A stretch of 64,000 bases of DNA, taken from positions 372,001 to 436,000 of the forward strand of contig NVTV01000002.1 in assembly GCA_002401695.1 (NCBI GenBank). Reading direction: 5' to 3'. A program made the translations under genes and the position numbers. This DNA comes from Alphaproteobacteria bacterium. GTDB lineage: Bacteria; Pseudomonadota; Alphaproteobacteria; Micavibrionales; Micavibrionaceae. The stretch's first letter is position 1, and every line of letters begins with the position of its first letter. The notes beneath the pieces are model-generated. The model did no database searches, was not told where the DNA came from, and worked only from the letters and a program-made list of their open reading frames with translations. Of the stretch, positions 7,998-18,025 are shown piece after piece.

Positions 7998-9122
7998 ATG
8001 CGTAAAGGACCACATCCTCTGCCTGTCCATTTAGGAATAGCAGCAGCAAATATGAAAGGCATACAGGACTATGCATCAAATTTCCCTGCCTCTTTGACGC
8101 AGAGTGATGCTGTTGCAATGGTGCGCGGTATAAAGATGTATCAAGAGCACGCCTTTACACCTAGAGACTTGCCATTGGAGAACCTTTGGCAGGATGGTGG
8201 TAGTAGTGTTAAGCGTCCGGTTATGGCGCGAAATAATAGGATCGATAGGGATGGATGCCCTTTGCTCATTATACCGTCCCTGATTAATAAGGCCAATATC
8301 CTTGATATATCAGAGGAGCAATCGATGCTGCGCTGGTTTAATGCGCATGGTATTGATTCCTATATGCTCGATTGGGGTGATTTCAGCTCTGATCAGGAAA
8401 AAGAAATTGATATGGAGAGCTTAATACAAAATAAGCTGATCAAATCAATACAGTTCGTCTCGAAAAGAACAGGGAAGAACGTTGATGTCGCCGGATACTG
8501 CATGGGCGGCGTCTTGCTGTTGGCAGGCTATACTCATGCACAGGATCATATAAGGCGCATGGTTCTTCTTGCGTCACCGTGGGATTACCATGTTGGCGCG
8601 TCATCTCTGGCGCGTAATGTACGTATTTGGTCGCCTACAGTCCTACCTATCGTTAAGGAAAGAGGGTATTTGCCGGCGGAGTGGGTACAGGCGTTATTTG
8701 CCAGTCTTGACCCAAAAGGATCGGCGCAGAAATTTATTAAATTTGCATCCATGGATCAGAGCAGTTCAGAGGCAAGACTATTCGTATCGGTGGAGGATTG
8801 GCTGAATGATGGTGTTGATCTTCCCGGTCATATTGCACAACATTGTATTCAAGATTGGTTTGTTGATAATAAACCTGCCTTGGGGCAGTGGTCTGTTGCG
8901 GGGGAAAACATCGATATAGGTAATATTCGGGCCGATGTTCTTATCATTGCCTCCAAAAAGGATATGTTGGTGCCCTACGATTGTGCGCTCAGCGTGAAAG
9001 ACAGTTTAACTCGCGCGAACGTTAATGTGCTTAGCCCGAGATGCGGGCACATTGGATTAATTGTCGGCAGGCAAGCCAAGGATGCTGTATGGCGTCCTAT
9101 GTTAGATTGGCTGAAAAAATAA
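7998..9122 (+). CDS. Short PHA synthase-like alpha/beta hydrolase
   Basis: A 374-residue protein of the PHA synthase fold. It carries the synthase version of the lipase box, GYCMGG, with Cys168 as nucleophile, and matching Asp320 (KKDMLVP) and His349 (CGHIG), completing a Cys-Asp-His triad. It is much shorter than class I PhaC (about 600 residues) and lacks that N-terminal domain. Its size resembles class III PhaC, which needs a PhaE partner; no phaE is visible here. A true class I synthase gene lies at 52905-54725. The protein may be an accessory synthase, a thioesterase or a depolymerase-like enzyme. It leads the phaA-phaB run and is divergent from phaR, so a PHB-related role is likely. Confidence 0.8.
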   Translation: MRKGPHPLPVHLGIAAANMKGIQDYASNFPASLTQSDAVAMVRGIKMYQEHAFTPRDLPLENLWQDGGSSVKRPVMARNNRIDRDGCPLLIIPSLINKANILDISEEQSMLRWFNAHGIDSYMLDWGDFSSDQEKEIDMESLIQNKLIKSIQFVSKRTGKNVDVAGYCMGGVLLLAGYTHAQDHIRRMVLLASPWDYHVGASSLARNVRIWSPTVLPIVKERGYLPAEWVQALFASLDPKGSAQKFIKFASMDQSSSEARLFVSVEDWLNDGVDLPGHIAQHCIQDWFVDNKPALGQWSVAGENIDIGNIRADVLIIASKKDMLVPYDCALSVKDSLTRANVNVLSPRCGHIGLIVGRQAKDAVWRPMLDWLKK

Positions 9123-9206
9123 TAATGATCGTGCAGCGTAAATTCGTACTTGATAATTTCCTGCGGAAGGATATCTTGTGCACATCATTAACCTTTTGAA
9201 TATTGA

Positions 9207-10388
9207 ATGGATGTCGCTATGGAAGATCCCGTTGTCATTGTTGCAGCAAAAAGAACCGCAATCGGTACATTTGGTGGTGGACTTTCTACTGTTCCTGCAA
9301 GCCGTTTGGGTGAGGCTGTTATTCGTGCCGTCTTGGAAGAGTCTAAAGTCAGTCCCGATGATGTTTGTGATGTTTTGATGGGGCATGTGTTAACGGCGGG
9401 CTGTGGCCAGAACCCAGCACGTCAAGCTGCTCTTTATGCGGGTGTTGATCGCACAGCGACGACGGTTAACCAAGTTTGTGGATCAGGCTTGCGTGCTGTC
9501 GTTCTTGGCATGCAGTCTATCTTGACAGGGGATGCTGATATTACGATTGCAGGTGGGCAAGAGAACATGAGTCTCTCACCACATGTGATGTATTTACGTG
9601 AGGCGGTTAAGTTTGGCGATGCTCAAATGAAAGATACTATGGTTCAAGATGGATTGTGGGATGTCTTTAATGATTACCATATGGGCATTACTGCAGAAAA
9701 TATTGCAGAGAAGTATGGTATCACCCGTGAGGAGCAAGATGCATTTGCCGCGATGTCGCAGAATAAAACGGAAGCTGCGATGACGGATGGCAAGTTTGCG
9801 AATGAAATCGTCCCTGTAGATGTGCAGCATAGAAAAGAAACCATCACAATAGATACTGATGAATTTCCGCGCGCTGGTGTTACAGCCGAGAAATTAGGGA
9901 AACTGCGCCCTGCGTTTAAGAAGGATGGCACGGTGACTGCGGCAAATGCGTCAGGCATTAATGATGGTGCGGCGGCGGTTGTTTTGATGCGCGAAAGCAA
10001 CGCAAAGGCGCGGGGCTTGGTTCCCTTGGCAAAGATTAAATCATGGGCGCAGCGCAGCGTTGATCCATCTGTGATGGGCACAGGGCCAATTCCTGCGTCA
10101 AAAGCGGCCCTTGAGAAAGCAGGCTGGAACGCAAGCGATCTTGATCTTATTGAAGCAAATGAAGCCTTTGCCGCGCAAGCACTTTGTGTGATGAAAGAAT
10201 CTGGCTTTGATCCGGAGAAAACAAATGTGAATGGTGGCGCTATTGCTTTGGGGCACCCGATTGGTGCATCAGGTGCGCGTGTTCTTGTAACGTTATTGCA
10301 TGAAATGGTGCGTCGTGATGCTAAAAAAGGCCTTGCAACGTTATGTATTGGCGGCGGCATGGGGATTGCTCTGTGCTTAGAGCGTTAG
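9207..10388 (+). CDS. phaA: Acetyl-CoA C-acetyltransferase (beta-ketothiolase)
   Basis: Condenses two acetyl-CoA to acetoacetyl-CoA, the first PHB step. The 393-residue protein has the thiolase active site: nucleophile Cys91 (VCGSGLRA), His350 (GHPIGASG) and the second catalytic Cys380 (CIGGGMG), all at family positions. It sits 84 bases after the synthase-like gene and 39 bases before phaB, consistent with one transcription unit. The start is uncertain: ATG 9207 has no obvious ribosome-binding site, while the in-frame ATG at 9219 has a weak GGAT upstream and would give a start MEDPVVIV, which fits the family better. Confidence 0.95.
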   Translation: MDVAMEDPVVIVAAKRTAIGTFGGGLSTVPASRLGEAVIRAVLEESKVSPDDVCDVLMGHVLTAGCGQNPARQAALYAGVDRTATTVNQVCGSGLRAVVLGMQSILTGDADITIAGGQENMSLSPHVMYLREAVKFGDAQMKDTMVQDGLWDVFNDYHMGITAENIAEKYGITREEQDAFAAMSQNKTEAAMTDGKFANEIVPVDVQHRKETITIDTDEFPRAGVTAEKLGKLRPAFKKDGTVTAANASGINDGAAAVVLMRESNAKARGLVPLAKIKSWAQRSVDPSVMGTGPIPASKAALEKAGWNASDLDLIEANEAFAAQALCVMKESGFDPEKTNVNGGAIALGHPIGASGARVLVTLLHEMVRRDAKKGLATLCIGGGMGIALCLER

Positions 10389-10427
10389 AGCTTAATATTT
10401 TTATTTTAGTTTAAGAAGGATAATAGA

Positions 10428-11153
10428 ATGACACAAAAAGTGGCAGTAGTAACAGGCGGAACTCGCGGTATAGGCCGTGCGATATCAGAAGCATTAAAAG
10501 ATGACGGCTATCTCGTCGTGGCGGTGTATCAGGCAAATGAAGAGGCTGCGCAGAAGTTTAGAGATGAAACAGCTTGTGAAGCGATAAAACTCGATGTCAC
10601 AGATTTTGATCAATGTCATGATATTTTAGAAAAAATTGAACAGGATTTTGGCCCTATAGGTGTTTTGGTTAATAATGCGGGGATTACACGCGATGGCGTG
10701 TTGCACAAAATGCCACTTGAGAATTGGAATGATGTTCTGCAAACAAACCTGACATCATGCTTTAATATGTGCCGCGCGGTTATTGCACAAATGCGCGAAC
10801 GTAAATTTGGGCGCATAATAAATATCAGCTCAATCAATGGGCAAAAAGGGCAGTTCGGGCAAGTAAATTACTCCGCAGCAAAAGCAGGGATGATTGGGTT
10901 TTCGAAGGCTTTAGCACTGGAATCAGCGATCAAAAATGTTACTGTGAACACCGTTTGCCCCGGATATATTGAAACGGATATGACTGCCAATATTTCGAAG
11001 GAGATATTGGATACAATCATTCGCCAGATCCCTGAAATGCGTATGGGTAAACCCGAAGAAATCGCAGCAATTGTATCATTTCTGGCATCCGATAAAGCGG
11101 CATTCGTGACGGGGGCTACGATTTCCGCAAATGGCGGGCAATACATGGTTTAG
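10428..11153 (+). CDS. phaB: Acetoacetyl-CoA reductase
   Basis: Reduces acetoacetyl-CoA to (R)-3-hydroxybutyryl-CoA with NADPH, the second PHB step. The 241-residue protein is a classical short-chain dehydrogenase: cofactor motif TGGTRGIG (residues 9-16), NNAG at 82-85, and the catalytic Ser135, Tyr148 and Lys152 (YSAAK). The length and the SSINGQKGQ segment favour PhaB over FabG, as does its place directly after phaA. An AAGAAGGA ribosome-binding site lies just before the ATG. A terminator-like hairpin follows the gene. Confidence 0.93.
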   Translation: MTQKVAVVTGGTRGIGRAISEALKDDGYLVVAVYQANEEAAQKFRDETACEAIKLDVTDFDQCHDILEKIEQDFGPIGVLVNNAGITRDGVLHKMPLENWNDVLQTNLTSCFNMCRAVIAQMRERKFGRIINISSINGQKGQFGQVNYSAAKAGMIGFSKALALESAIKNVTVNTVCPGYIETDMTANISKEILDTIIRQIPEMRMGKPEEIAAIVSFLASDKAAFVTGATISANGGQYMV

Positions 11154-11208
11154 TGGATATGATGTGATATTCATGTCTTTGCTCTTGTGAAAGGAAGATA
11201 CCAGCTTT

Positions 11209-11229
11209 AGGGTGTCGTTACACCTTTTT
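11209..11229 (+). terminator. Likely terminator after phaB
   Basis: A 7-bp stem with one G-U pair (AGGGTGT at 11209-11215, ACACCTT at 11220-11226), a CGTT tetraloop and a T-run to 11229. It lies 56 bases after the phaB stop and before asmA, so it would end the pha transcript. The stem is short, so readthrough is possible. Confidence 0.55.
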
Positions 11230-11246
11230 ACATGTAGGATATCCTG

Positions 11247-14200
11247 ATGAAGCGCACAGTTTCCGTTGTTTTTGCTATTCTGATTTTGTGTTTGGCAGGT
11301 ATTATGCTGGCGCCGGCTTTCATTGATTTCAGTGTCTATAAAGAGCAAGCTGTACGTGAGGTTGAAGCGCGCACGGGGCTTACGCTTCAGATCGATGGTG
11401 ATGTTGAATTTTCGATATTGCCCGCCCCCCGTTTCAGTGTCAGTGATGTTTCCCTGCGTGCCCCGAAGGGCTCAAAGCGTGAGTATCTGGCGCAGTTCGC
11501 ACGTCTGGATGTTCATGTCGCCCTTGCCCCCTTGTTTCAAGGGCAGGTTTCTGTGTCTTCTGTGACGTTGGTGAAGCCTGTTATTGCTCTTGAAATGCTG
11601 GAGAGTGGACAGATGAATGTCCTAACGCAGGAAATACAAGCTATTTTGGCGCCAAAAGAGGCAAAAGGCTCTTCCTCTTCTTCTTCTTCTCTACCTGATA
11701 TTTCATTAGAGAAAATCAGAATTAAGGATGGCTCGTTTTCTTATATAGATCATAAAAGCGTTAGTGACATTACGATACAAAATATAAATATGGATTTGAG
11801 CGCGCAGAGCCTTCTGGGGCCTTATCAGGCGCAAGGGTCTTTGTTCTATGATGGTTATGCGTTGAATTTTGAGTTTGAAAGTGATGCTTATGACGCCGAG
11901 AATAAGATTTTATCACCTAAAATAAAACTCGCACTCCAGCCTGGTGATTTAATTCTGGAATATGGCGGTGTTGTTAATATGGCGGAAGAGTTCTCTGTTC
12001 AAGGGCAAACTAGCTTGCGTATCGAAAATATAGGGCAAACTCTGTCACGTTATGGTGTGCAGAATGTAAATGGTCTGAATACTTCTCTGGAAACGAAGGG
12101 ATTGTTGAGTGCGGATGCAACAAAACTGGATTATAAAAACTTCGATGTTCAATTGGGTCAAGATAAAGCCAGCGGGTCAGTACGCATTGATTTTGCACCA
12201 TTCAAATATAATATTTCATTAAAAAGCAGTGGTGATATTAACTTTGAAGACGTCGCAAAAGGGCTGCTGCCTTTTAAGAAAGGGTCATTTGATTTGGCCT
12301 TCTTTGGAAATGCTACGGAAATGACGTTAAAGAAGACAACATTAAAACTGGATAAGCATGTTTTTAATGTATCGGCTAATTATAAAGTGAATAATAAGAC
12401 TTCGCGTCCCGAAATAGGCCTGAATATTAAATCTACGCTGATTAACTATGATGAGATTGCCGCAGGGTTTCCAAAAACGTCCTCATCCAAGCAATCGGTG
12501 CCTGAAATGATATCGTCATTGGCTTTACCTGTTGATTTGTCTTTGGACCTTTCGGCGGATAAGGTTATCTGGCAGAAGAGGGGAATAAGCGGGTTAGGCG
12601 TTTCCGCGAAGTTTTCTCGCAATGCGCTCATCTTGTCTGGTCTGTCGGTTAAGAATATAGCCGGTGCATCCCTTAAGGCATCTGGTGCGATTAAGAACAT
12701 TAGCAATGCATCTGGCATCACCGCATATGTTGATATGAATTCTCCTGATATTCATAAGGTCGCGCAGTGGTTCAGCATAAATAGTGACGAATGGCCTAAA
12801 AATCTGAAAAAAGCGAATGTGAAGGCTAAATTTTCAGGCGCTATAGATTTGATGGATGTGACAGCAAATATATCTGCGATGGGTGGTGAAGTCATTGCAC
12901 GTGGCAAGGTCAGTAAAGCTCTGGAAAAACCGGTCATCAATGATCTTGTGTTGCAAATCAAGCATAGAAATATGTCTGATGCTGTTAAAATATTGACCGG
13001 GGCAGTGTTAAATGACAAAAGCCTTGAGAAGTCACTGGATATTTATGCGCGGGTCAATCAAACGGGGCAACGTTATGGCTTAAAGGAGATAAAAGGGGAT
13101 TTATCCGGTATTTCTGTGCAAGGTGATATTGAACTTAATCTGGGCGGCTCGGTGCCAAAACTGAAAGGGGCTTTAGTCTTTGACACAGTGAACCTTGCAT
13201 CTATTATGACCTCAAATGGTAAAAAGAGTTCAGGCTCTCATAATAATACTAAAAGCGGCTCAAGCTCTGCACGTTGGTCGAAAGCCCCGATTGACACCAG
13301 TGTGTTACATGCGGTGAATATTGATTTGGCTTTACGCGCGAAAAAAATTGAGTATGGTGCATGGCCTCTTATAAATCCGTCACTAACATTGAATTTAAAT
13401 AATGGTGTTCTGAAAATTGATGACCTTAAGGCCGGATTATTCGGTGGCGACATCAATTTTTCTGCGATGGTTCAATCTGTCGCAAAACAGCGTCAGCCCG
13501 TCCACTTTGAAAGTAAAATGAGCGTTAAGAACGCAAATCTCGGGCGCTTATCTGCTGCGCTACTTGGGAAAAAGCTGCTTAAAGTATCAGGAACCGGAGA
13601 TTTGAACATGAATTTAAAGAGCGCAGGAGCAAGTCCTGCTGCACTTATTCATGATCTTGGTGGGCAGGGTGAAGTTACTGGGCGTGATATTGTGCTTGAT
13701 GGAGTGGATGTTGAACGTTTTGCACGTGCATTGTCCGAAGATAGCAAAGCTGGTGACACGATATTAGGGCTTTGGAATGGCGCAAAAAAAGGTGGTACTA
13801 GCCGCTTTGATACACTGGATGGTGCTTTCACAATTAAAGAAGGCGTGGTTCATTTGAATAAAATGGATCTGAATGGCGCTAGAACCGCCGTTGAAACCAG
13901 AGGTATCATTAACTTGCCCAACTGGACATTGGCCACAAAGCATAAGATTATTGTGAAAGGAACAGAGGATGCTCCGTCTGATGTGCCGCCCTTCGAAATT
14001 TCATTCAATGGTTCATTGGATAATCCCGCACAGACTTTTGGGCAAGGGTTATTGCAGGATTATCTAAATCGTAAAATACAGCGCAAATTCAATGAATTTC
14101 TTTCTAAAAAATTAGGACTTCCGTCCAATGATAATACAGCCCCTACGAATTCTCCGCAGCAAAATCAGAATACGCCTCAGAACGCTGAGAATAAACAGCC

Positions 14201-14270
14201 ACAAGAGATGGATATCGAGGATGCCGCAGAAGATGCGATTAGAGGTATATTAGAAGGCTTGTTGCGCTGA
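11247..14270 (+). CDS. AsmA family protein
   Basis: AsmA-like proteins are large, inner-membrane-anchored periplasmic proteins of the bridge-like lipid-transport group and are linked to outer-membrane assembly. This one has 1007 residues: a single N-terminal transmembrane segment (about residues 5-25), then the AsmA N-terminal domain with the family-typical TGLTLQIDGDVEFSILPAPRFSVSDV region, a Ser-run near residue 147, long repetitive beta-strand stretches, and the C-terminal AsmA module around 800-920 (GEVTGRDIVLDGVD). The last 60 residues are Asn/Gln/Pro-rich and then acidic. The 3' end overlaps the convergent ribbon-helix-helix gene by 21 bases. Confidence 0.88.
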   Translation: MKRTVSVVFAILILCLAGIMLAPAFIDFSVYKEQAVREVEARTGLTLQIDGDVEFSILPAPRFSVSDVSLRAPKGSKREYLAQFARLDVHVALAPLFQGQVSVSSVTLVKPVIALEMLESGQMNVLTQEIQAILAPKEAKGSSSSSSSLPDISLEKIRIKDGSFSYIDHKSVSDITIQNINMDLSAQSLLGPYQAQGSLFYDGYALNFEFESDAYDAENKILSPKIKLALQPGDLILEYGGVVNMAEEFSVQGQTSLRIENIGQTLSRYGVQNVNGLNTSLETKGLLSADATKLDYKNFDVQLGQDKASGSVRIDFAPFKYNISLKSSGDINFEDVAKGLLPFKKGSFDLAFFGNATEMTLKKTTLKLDKHVFNVSANYKVNNKTSRPEIGLNIKSTLINYDEIAAGFPKTSSSKQSVPEMISSLALPVDLSLDLSADKVIWQKRGISGLGVSAKFSRNALILSGLSVKNIAGASLKASGAIKNISNASGITAYVDMNSPDIHKVAQWFSINSDEWPKNLKKANVKAKFSGAIDLMDVTANISAMGGEVIARGKVSKALEKPVINDLVLQIKHRNMSDAVKILTGAVLNDKSLEKSLDIYARVNQTGQRYGLKEIKGDLSGISVQGDIELNLGGSVPKLKGALVFDTVNLASIMTSNGKKSSGSHNNTKSGSSSARWSKAPIDTSVLHAVNIDLALRAKKIEYGAWPLINPSLTLNLNNGVLKIDDLKAGLFGGDINFSAMVQSVAKQRQPVHFESKMSVKNANLGRLSAALLGKKLLKVSGTGDLNMNLKSAGASPAALIHDLGGQGEVTGRDIVLDGVDVERFARALSEDSKAGDTILGLWNGAKKGGTSRFDTLDGAFTIKEGVVHLNKMDLNGARTAVETRGIINLPNWTLATKHKIIVKGTEDAPSDVPPFEISFNGSLDNPAQTFGQGLLQDYLNRKIQRKFNEFLSKKLGLPSNDNTAPTNSPQQNQNTPQNAENKQPQEMDIEDAAEDAIRGILEGLLR

Positions 14271-14486
14271 TTTTTCTTGGAAATACTGCAATATATAAAC
14301 GCGAAGGGCGCTGGATAGGTTGCCTTCGCGGTCTTTATCGATGTCAGACATTAATTGATTAACGGAACGGTCTTGTTCCTCTGCAATATCGCGTAAAGCC
14401 TGCCAAAAGGGTTCTTCCAAAGTGATGCTGGTTTCATGTCCCGAAATGCGAACTGATCGCTTTTTTGGTGCAGCATCCCGAGACAT
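14250..14486 (-). CDS. Ribbon-helix-helix domain protein
   Basis: A 78-residue protein that begins with a basic strand, KKRSVRISGHETSITLE, followed by a helix and the segment RSVNQLMSDID, the layout of the RHH_4-type small DNA-binding proteins found in alphaproteobacteria. It starts 15 bases after fumC on the same strand, so it is probably co-transcribed with it. Its 3' end overlaps asmA. Such proteins usually dimerise and contact DNA through paired strands, but no target can be inferred here. Confidence 0.75.
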   Translation of the reverse strand: MSRDAAPKKRSVRISGHETSITLEEPFWQALRDIAEEQDRSVNQLMSDIDKDREGNLSSALRVYILQYFQEKSAQQAF

Positions 14487-14501
14487 GTACCTTATCTTTC
14501 T

Positions 14502-15923
14502 CTAATCACGTGGCTTAATCATATCCAATGGCTTGATCCAGTCTTTAAACTGTTCTGCCGTGAGCAAGCCAAGCTCCAGTCCTGCCTCTTGCAAGGTTGA
14601 ACCATCGGCATGTGCCTTTTTTGCAATTTTCGCGGCATTATCATAGCCAATATGCGGGTTCAGCGCCGTGACCAGCATGAGGCTCTCATTCAACAGCTTC
14701 TCAATACGCGCTTCATTGGCTTTGATGCCGACAACGCAATTATCTGTGAAGCTGTTACAGCCATCGGCGATTAGGCGGATGGATTGCAAGACATTGTAAA
14801 TCATGACAGGTTTAAAGACGTTCAGTTCAAAATGCCCGTTTGAACCGGCAACTGTAACTGCAACATGATTACCCATGATTTGTGCGCAGAGCATTGTCAT
14901 CGCTTCACATTGTGTAGGGTTTACTTTGCCCGGCATAATCGATGAACCAGGCTCATTCGCAGGCAAGTCAATCTCACCGATGCCGCAACGTGGGCCTGAA
15001 CCGAGAAGGCGCAGGTCATTGGCGATTTTCATCAGGCTTGCAGCCAAAACATTAAGTGCACCTGATATTTCGATCAGTGCATCATGCGCCGCCAATGCTT
15101 CGAACTTATTCTCGGCAGTCACAAAATCAAGACCTGTGATCTGTGCGACGTGAACTGCAAATTTCTCTGCAAAACCTGCTTTGGAGTTAATGCCTGTTCC
15201 AACGGCTGTGCCACCTTGGGCCAGTTGCATTAAACGCGGCAAGCATGCCTGAACACGGGCAATACCGAATTCGATTTGTTTCGCGTAACCTGAGAACTCA
15301 TGACCCAGTGTCAATGGCGTTGCATCTTGCAAATGTGTACGCCCAATTTTCACGATTTCTGCATATTCTTTTGCTTTTGCATCAAGCGCTTCGTGTAAAT
15401 GTTGTAGAGCAGGGATAAGCTCATGGTGAACTTGCTCACCTGCGGCGATGTGCATTGCGGTCGGGAAGGTGTCATTGGATGACTGTCCCATATTTACGTG
15501 ATCGTTTGGGTGCACCGGGTTTTTACTGCCACGTTCTCCACCGAGCATCTCAATGGCGCGGTTCGAAATAACCTCGTTTGCGTTCATGTTACTCTGCGTA
15601 CCTGACCCTGTTTGCCACACGACAAGTGGGAATTCTTCCAACAAAGTGCCATCAATGACTTCGTTTGAGGCGCGTACCATTGTTTCGCCGATTTCTGCGT
15701 GCAAGACACCCAAATCCATATTGGTCAGAGCCGCAGCTTTCTTTTGAATGCCAAGCGCACGGATAAGGGGGGCAGGCATAAGCTCACCGCCAATTTTAAA
15801 GTTCTGGAGCGAGCGTTGCGTTTGCGCTCCCCAGTAACGGTTCGCAGGGACGTCAACGGCGCCAAGAGAGTCGCTCTCGCTGCGTGTTGGTTCATCTGTT
15901 ATTTTTTGTGCTGCTTCACTCAT
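14502..15923 (-). CDS. fumC: Class II fumarate hydratase
   Basis: Hydrates fumarate to L-malate in the TCA cycle, without an iron-sulfur cluster. The 473-residue protein contains the superfamily signature [11 protein letters not shown] (326-336), the substrate segment [14 protein letters not shown] (105-118) and [10 protein letters not shown] with His197. All are canonical, and the tetrameric class II length is normal. It lies 22 bases downstream of purK and 15 bases upstream of the ribbon-helix-helix gene, apparently in one minus-strand operon headed by the YdcH-like gene and purE. Confidence 0.96.
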   Translation of the reverse strand: MSEAAQKITDEPTRSESDSLGAVDVPANRYWGAQTQRSLQNFKIGGELMPAPLIRALGIQKKAAALTNMDLGVLHAEIGETMVRASNEVIDGTLLEEFPLVVWQTGSGTQSNMNANEVISNRAIEMLGGERGSKNPVHPNDHVNMGQSSNDTFPTAMHIAAGEQVHHELIPALQHLHEALDAKAKEYAEIVKIGRTHLQDATPLTLGHEFSGYAKQIEFGIARVQACLPRLMQLAQGGTAVGTGINSKAGFAEKFAVHVAQITGLDFVTAENKFEALAAHDALIEISGALNVLAASLMKIANDLRLLGSGPRCGIGEIDLPANEPGSSIMPGKVNPTQCEAMTMLCAQIMGNHVAVTVAGSNGHFELNVFKPVMIYNVLQSIRLIADGCNSFTDNCVVGIKANEARIEKLLNESLMLVTALNPHIGYDNAAKIAKKAHADGSTLQEAGLELGLLTAEQFKDWIKPLDMIKPRD

Positions 15924-15945
15924 CTTTAAAGCTCCTTTTGCTTTG

Positions 15946-17040
15946 TTATGATTTGGATATTGGTTTTATAAAATTAATATGTCCCATTTTGCGCCCCGTG
16001 CGCGCCTCTTTTTTACCGTAGAGATGCACGCATGTATGTGGCGCAGTCATATACTTGTCAATATGATTGATGTCATCGCCGATAAGGTTCAACATTTTAG
16101 CATCGCTGTGACGCTCTGATGAGGCGACGGGAAGGCCGCAAACACTGCGCACATGGTTTTCAAACTGGGAGACAGCGCAGGCATCAATGCTCCAATGGCC
16201 GGAGTTATGGGTACGCGGCGCGATTTCATTCACTAAAATACGCTCATCAGGACAAACAAAAAGCTCCACAGTTAGGACGCCTACAAGATTCACTGAGGTG
16301 GCGATGGTGTTGGCAATGTGAATGGCTTTATCTTCTACATCTTGCGTGACGCCAGCGGGCACTGTCGTTGTGTGCAGAATGTGATTCTTATGCTCGTTCA
16401 GCATAGGGCCGTAAATGGCTGTTTCACCTGATGTATCACGGGCAATAATGATGGATAGCTCACACGTGAAATTAACCAGATCTTCCATAATCAGAGTGTG
16501 TTCTTGTGTTTCCTCTAAAAACGTGGAGATACTATCGATGTCTTGTGTGTCGAATTTGCCTTGCCCCTTACCATCATATCCATCACGCGTGGTCTTTAGG
16601 ATGAATGTGCTAGTGTTCCATTCTTTCAAAGTATCTTGAATATCATTGATATCAGACACAGATTTCCAACGCGCCGTTTCGATTCCTGACGTATTGATAA
16701 AGGTTTTCTCTTTTATACGGTCTTGAGACACATTTAGTAGAGCTTTATCAGGGAACACTGAGTTCTTCTTTAGAGTTTCAATGTATTCTATTGTTTCAAC
16801 AGGAATATTCTCGAATTCATAAGATATAACGTCAGTCTTCTCGGAAAATATTTTCAGCGCATCCTTGTCGTCATAAGGTGCAACAATTGTTTCTGATGCA
16901 ACGTGGGATGCGGGTGTGTTTTCCTCGGGGCAGAATATAATCACGGAGATACCGAGGCGCGCCGCAGCCATTGCGCTCATCCGGCCAAGCTGTCCGCCGC
17001 CTAAAATGCCGAGTGTTAATCCTTGCGTGAGATTATTCAT
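15946..17040 (-). CDS. purK: 5-(carboxyamino)imidazole ribonucleotide synthase
   Basis: PurK uses ATP and bicarbonate to carboxylate aminoimidazole ribonucleotide in de novo purine synthesis. The 364-residue protein begins with [16 protein letters not shown], the family N-terminal signature, and has an ATP-grasp core ([15 protein letters not shown] near 145-160) and the late [13 protein letters not shown] motif. It is 6 bases downstream of purE, its pathway partner, which receives the N-carboxy product. Length and motifs are complete. Confidence 0.96.
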   Translation of the reverse strand: MNNLTQGLTLGILGGGQLGRMSAMAAARLGISVIIFCPEENTPASHVASETIVAPYDDKDALKIFSEKTDVISYEFENIPVETIEYIETLKKNSVFPDKALLNVSQDRIKEKTFINTSGIETARWKSVSDINDIQDTLKEWNTSTFILKTTRDGYDGKGQGKFDTQDIDSISTFLEETQEHTLIMEDLVNFTCELSIIIARDTSGETAIYGPMLNEHKNHILHTTTVPAGVTQDVEDKAIHIANTIATSVNLVGVLTVELFVCPDERILVNEIAPRTHNSGHWSIDACAVSQFENHVRSVCGLPVASSERHSDAKMLNLIGDDINHIDKYMTAPHTCVHLYGKKEARTGRKMGHINFIKPISKS

Positions 17041-17046
17041 ATGCTT

Positions 17047-17544
17047 CTAATCTGTTGGTGTCTCGGCAACGCTTTGTGTTTGTTTTGCTTTATAGTCTTT
17101 CAGGCGCGATTGTATGTCCGCATCATGTGTTCCTAAAATCGATATAGCCAGCAGTGCCGCATTCTTTGCGCCGGCATCGCCAATGGCCAGCGTTCCAACA
17201 GGAATACCGCCGGGCATTTGCGCGATGGAGAGCAAACTATCCATACCGCTAAGGGCTTTACTTTCAACTGGAACGCCCAAAACAGGAAGGGGTGTTAGGC
17301 TTGCGACCATGCCGGGTAAATGCGCCGCACCGCCTGCACCAGCAATAATAACTTTTATGCTGCTATTCTCTGCGGCTTTGGCATAGTCGAACATGCGGTC
17401 GGGCGTACGATGTGCAGAGATGATTTTGCATTCATGTGGAATGCCTAAATCGTGCAAAATATCATGTGCGTTTTTCATGGTAGCCCAATCTGATTGGGAG
17501 CCCATAATGATGCTAACAAGCGGGTTTGTATCTGAATGTGTCAT
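17047..17544 (-). CDS. purE: N5-carboxyaminoimidazole ribonucleotide mutase
   Basis: Moves the carboxyl group from N5 to C4 of the imidazole ring, directly after PurK. The 165-residue protein shows class I PurE features: IMGSQSDW near the N-terminus, SAHRTPDRM with the catalytic His, and the [15 protein letters not shown] segment. The pairing with purK confirms the bacterial two-enzyme route. A short Gln/Thr-rich C-terminal tail follows the core domain. Confidence 0.96.
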   Translation of the reverse strand: MTHSDTNPLVSIIMGSQSDWATMKNAHDILHDLGIPHECKIISAHRTPDRMFDYAKAAENSSIKVIIAGAGGAAHLPGMVASLTPLPVLGVPVESKALSGMDSLLSIAQMPGGIPVGTLAIGDAGAKNAALLAISILGTHDADIQSRLKDYKAKQTQSVAETPTD

Positions 17545-17599
17545 GGGTATATTTTATAAGGAAGATATGCAGGCAAAGCAAGGGATGAAATCAGGATGT

Positions 17600-17806
17600 T
17601 TAGGCGATAATATCGTCTATTAACGCGCTTTCCAGTTTGCGAATAATGTCTTTCAACCACAACTTCTTTTTCTTGAGCTGTTGCATGTGTAAAAGATTCA
17701 CAGGGGCGTCACCACTTGTCGCGGTTTCAATAAGCGCGTCAAGGGCTTGGTGTTCACCCCTATATTCTGTCAGCTTCAGCTGTAGCTCTTCCTGATCTTC
17801 TTGCAT
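17600..17806 (-). CDS. YdcH/DUF465-type small protein
   Basis: A 68-residue helical protein: a Glu/Leu-rich first helix (LQLKLTEYRGEHQALD) and a second helix opening with MQQLKKKKLWLKD, the pattern of DUF465/YdcH proteins. These small helical-hairpin proteins are common in alphaproteobacteria and lack a firmly known function. It lies 55 bases before purE on the same strand and probably heads the purE-purK-fumC unit. The 219-base gap beyond it to the phosphofructokinase gene is A/T-rich and shows no further gene I can support. Confidence 0.82.
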   Translation of the reverse strand: MQEDQEELQLKLTEYRGEHQALDALIETATSGDAPVNLLHMQQLKKKKLWLKDIIRKLESALIDDIIA

Positions 17807-18025
17807 ATTCTAGATAAACTTCTCAACAACCCATATGAAAACAAGCATAAACAATACCACATAATCCGTTGTTTGGTAATAGAAAAATGCATTGCCTTGC
17901 CGAAAATTGTGCGGAGAATTAAAATTAGCAGCTTTTGAAAACGGATATCCATGGTGTATCGTAATGAAATTAGGGATGATTCTAGTCCATAAGCTAATCA
18001 ACTTCAGAAGAATGAGTTAAATTAT

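Noticed and set aside
9674-10360. A 228-codon minus-strand open frame opposite phaA
   Set aside because: It mirrors phaA codon structure and matches no known family; the phaA active-site residues are all on the plus strand.
17810-18001. Small minus-strand open frame in the gap before pfkA
   Set aside because: It is 63 codons without a ribosome-binding site or recognisable sequence and lies in A/T-rich DNA.
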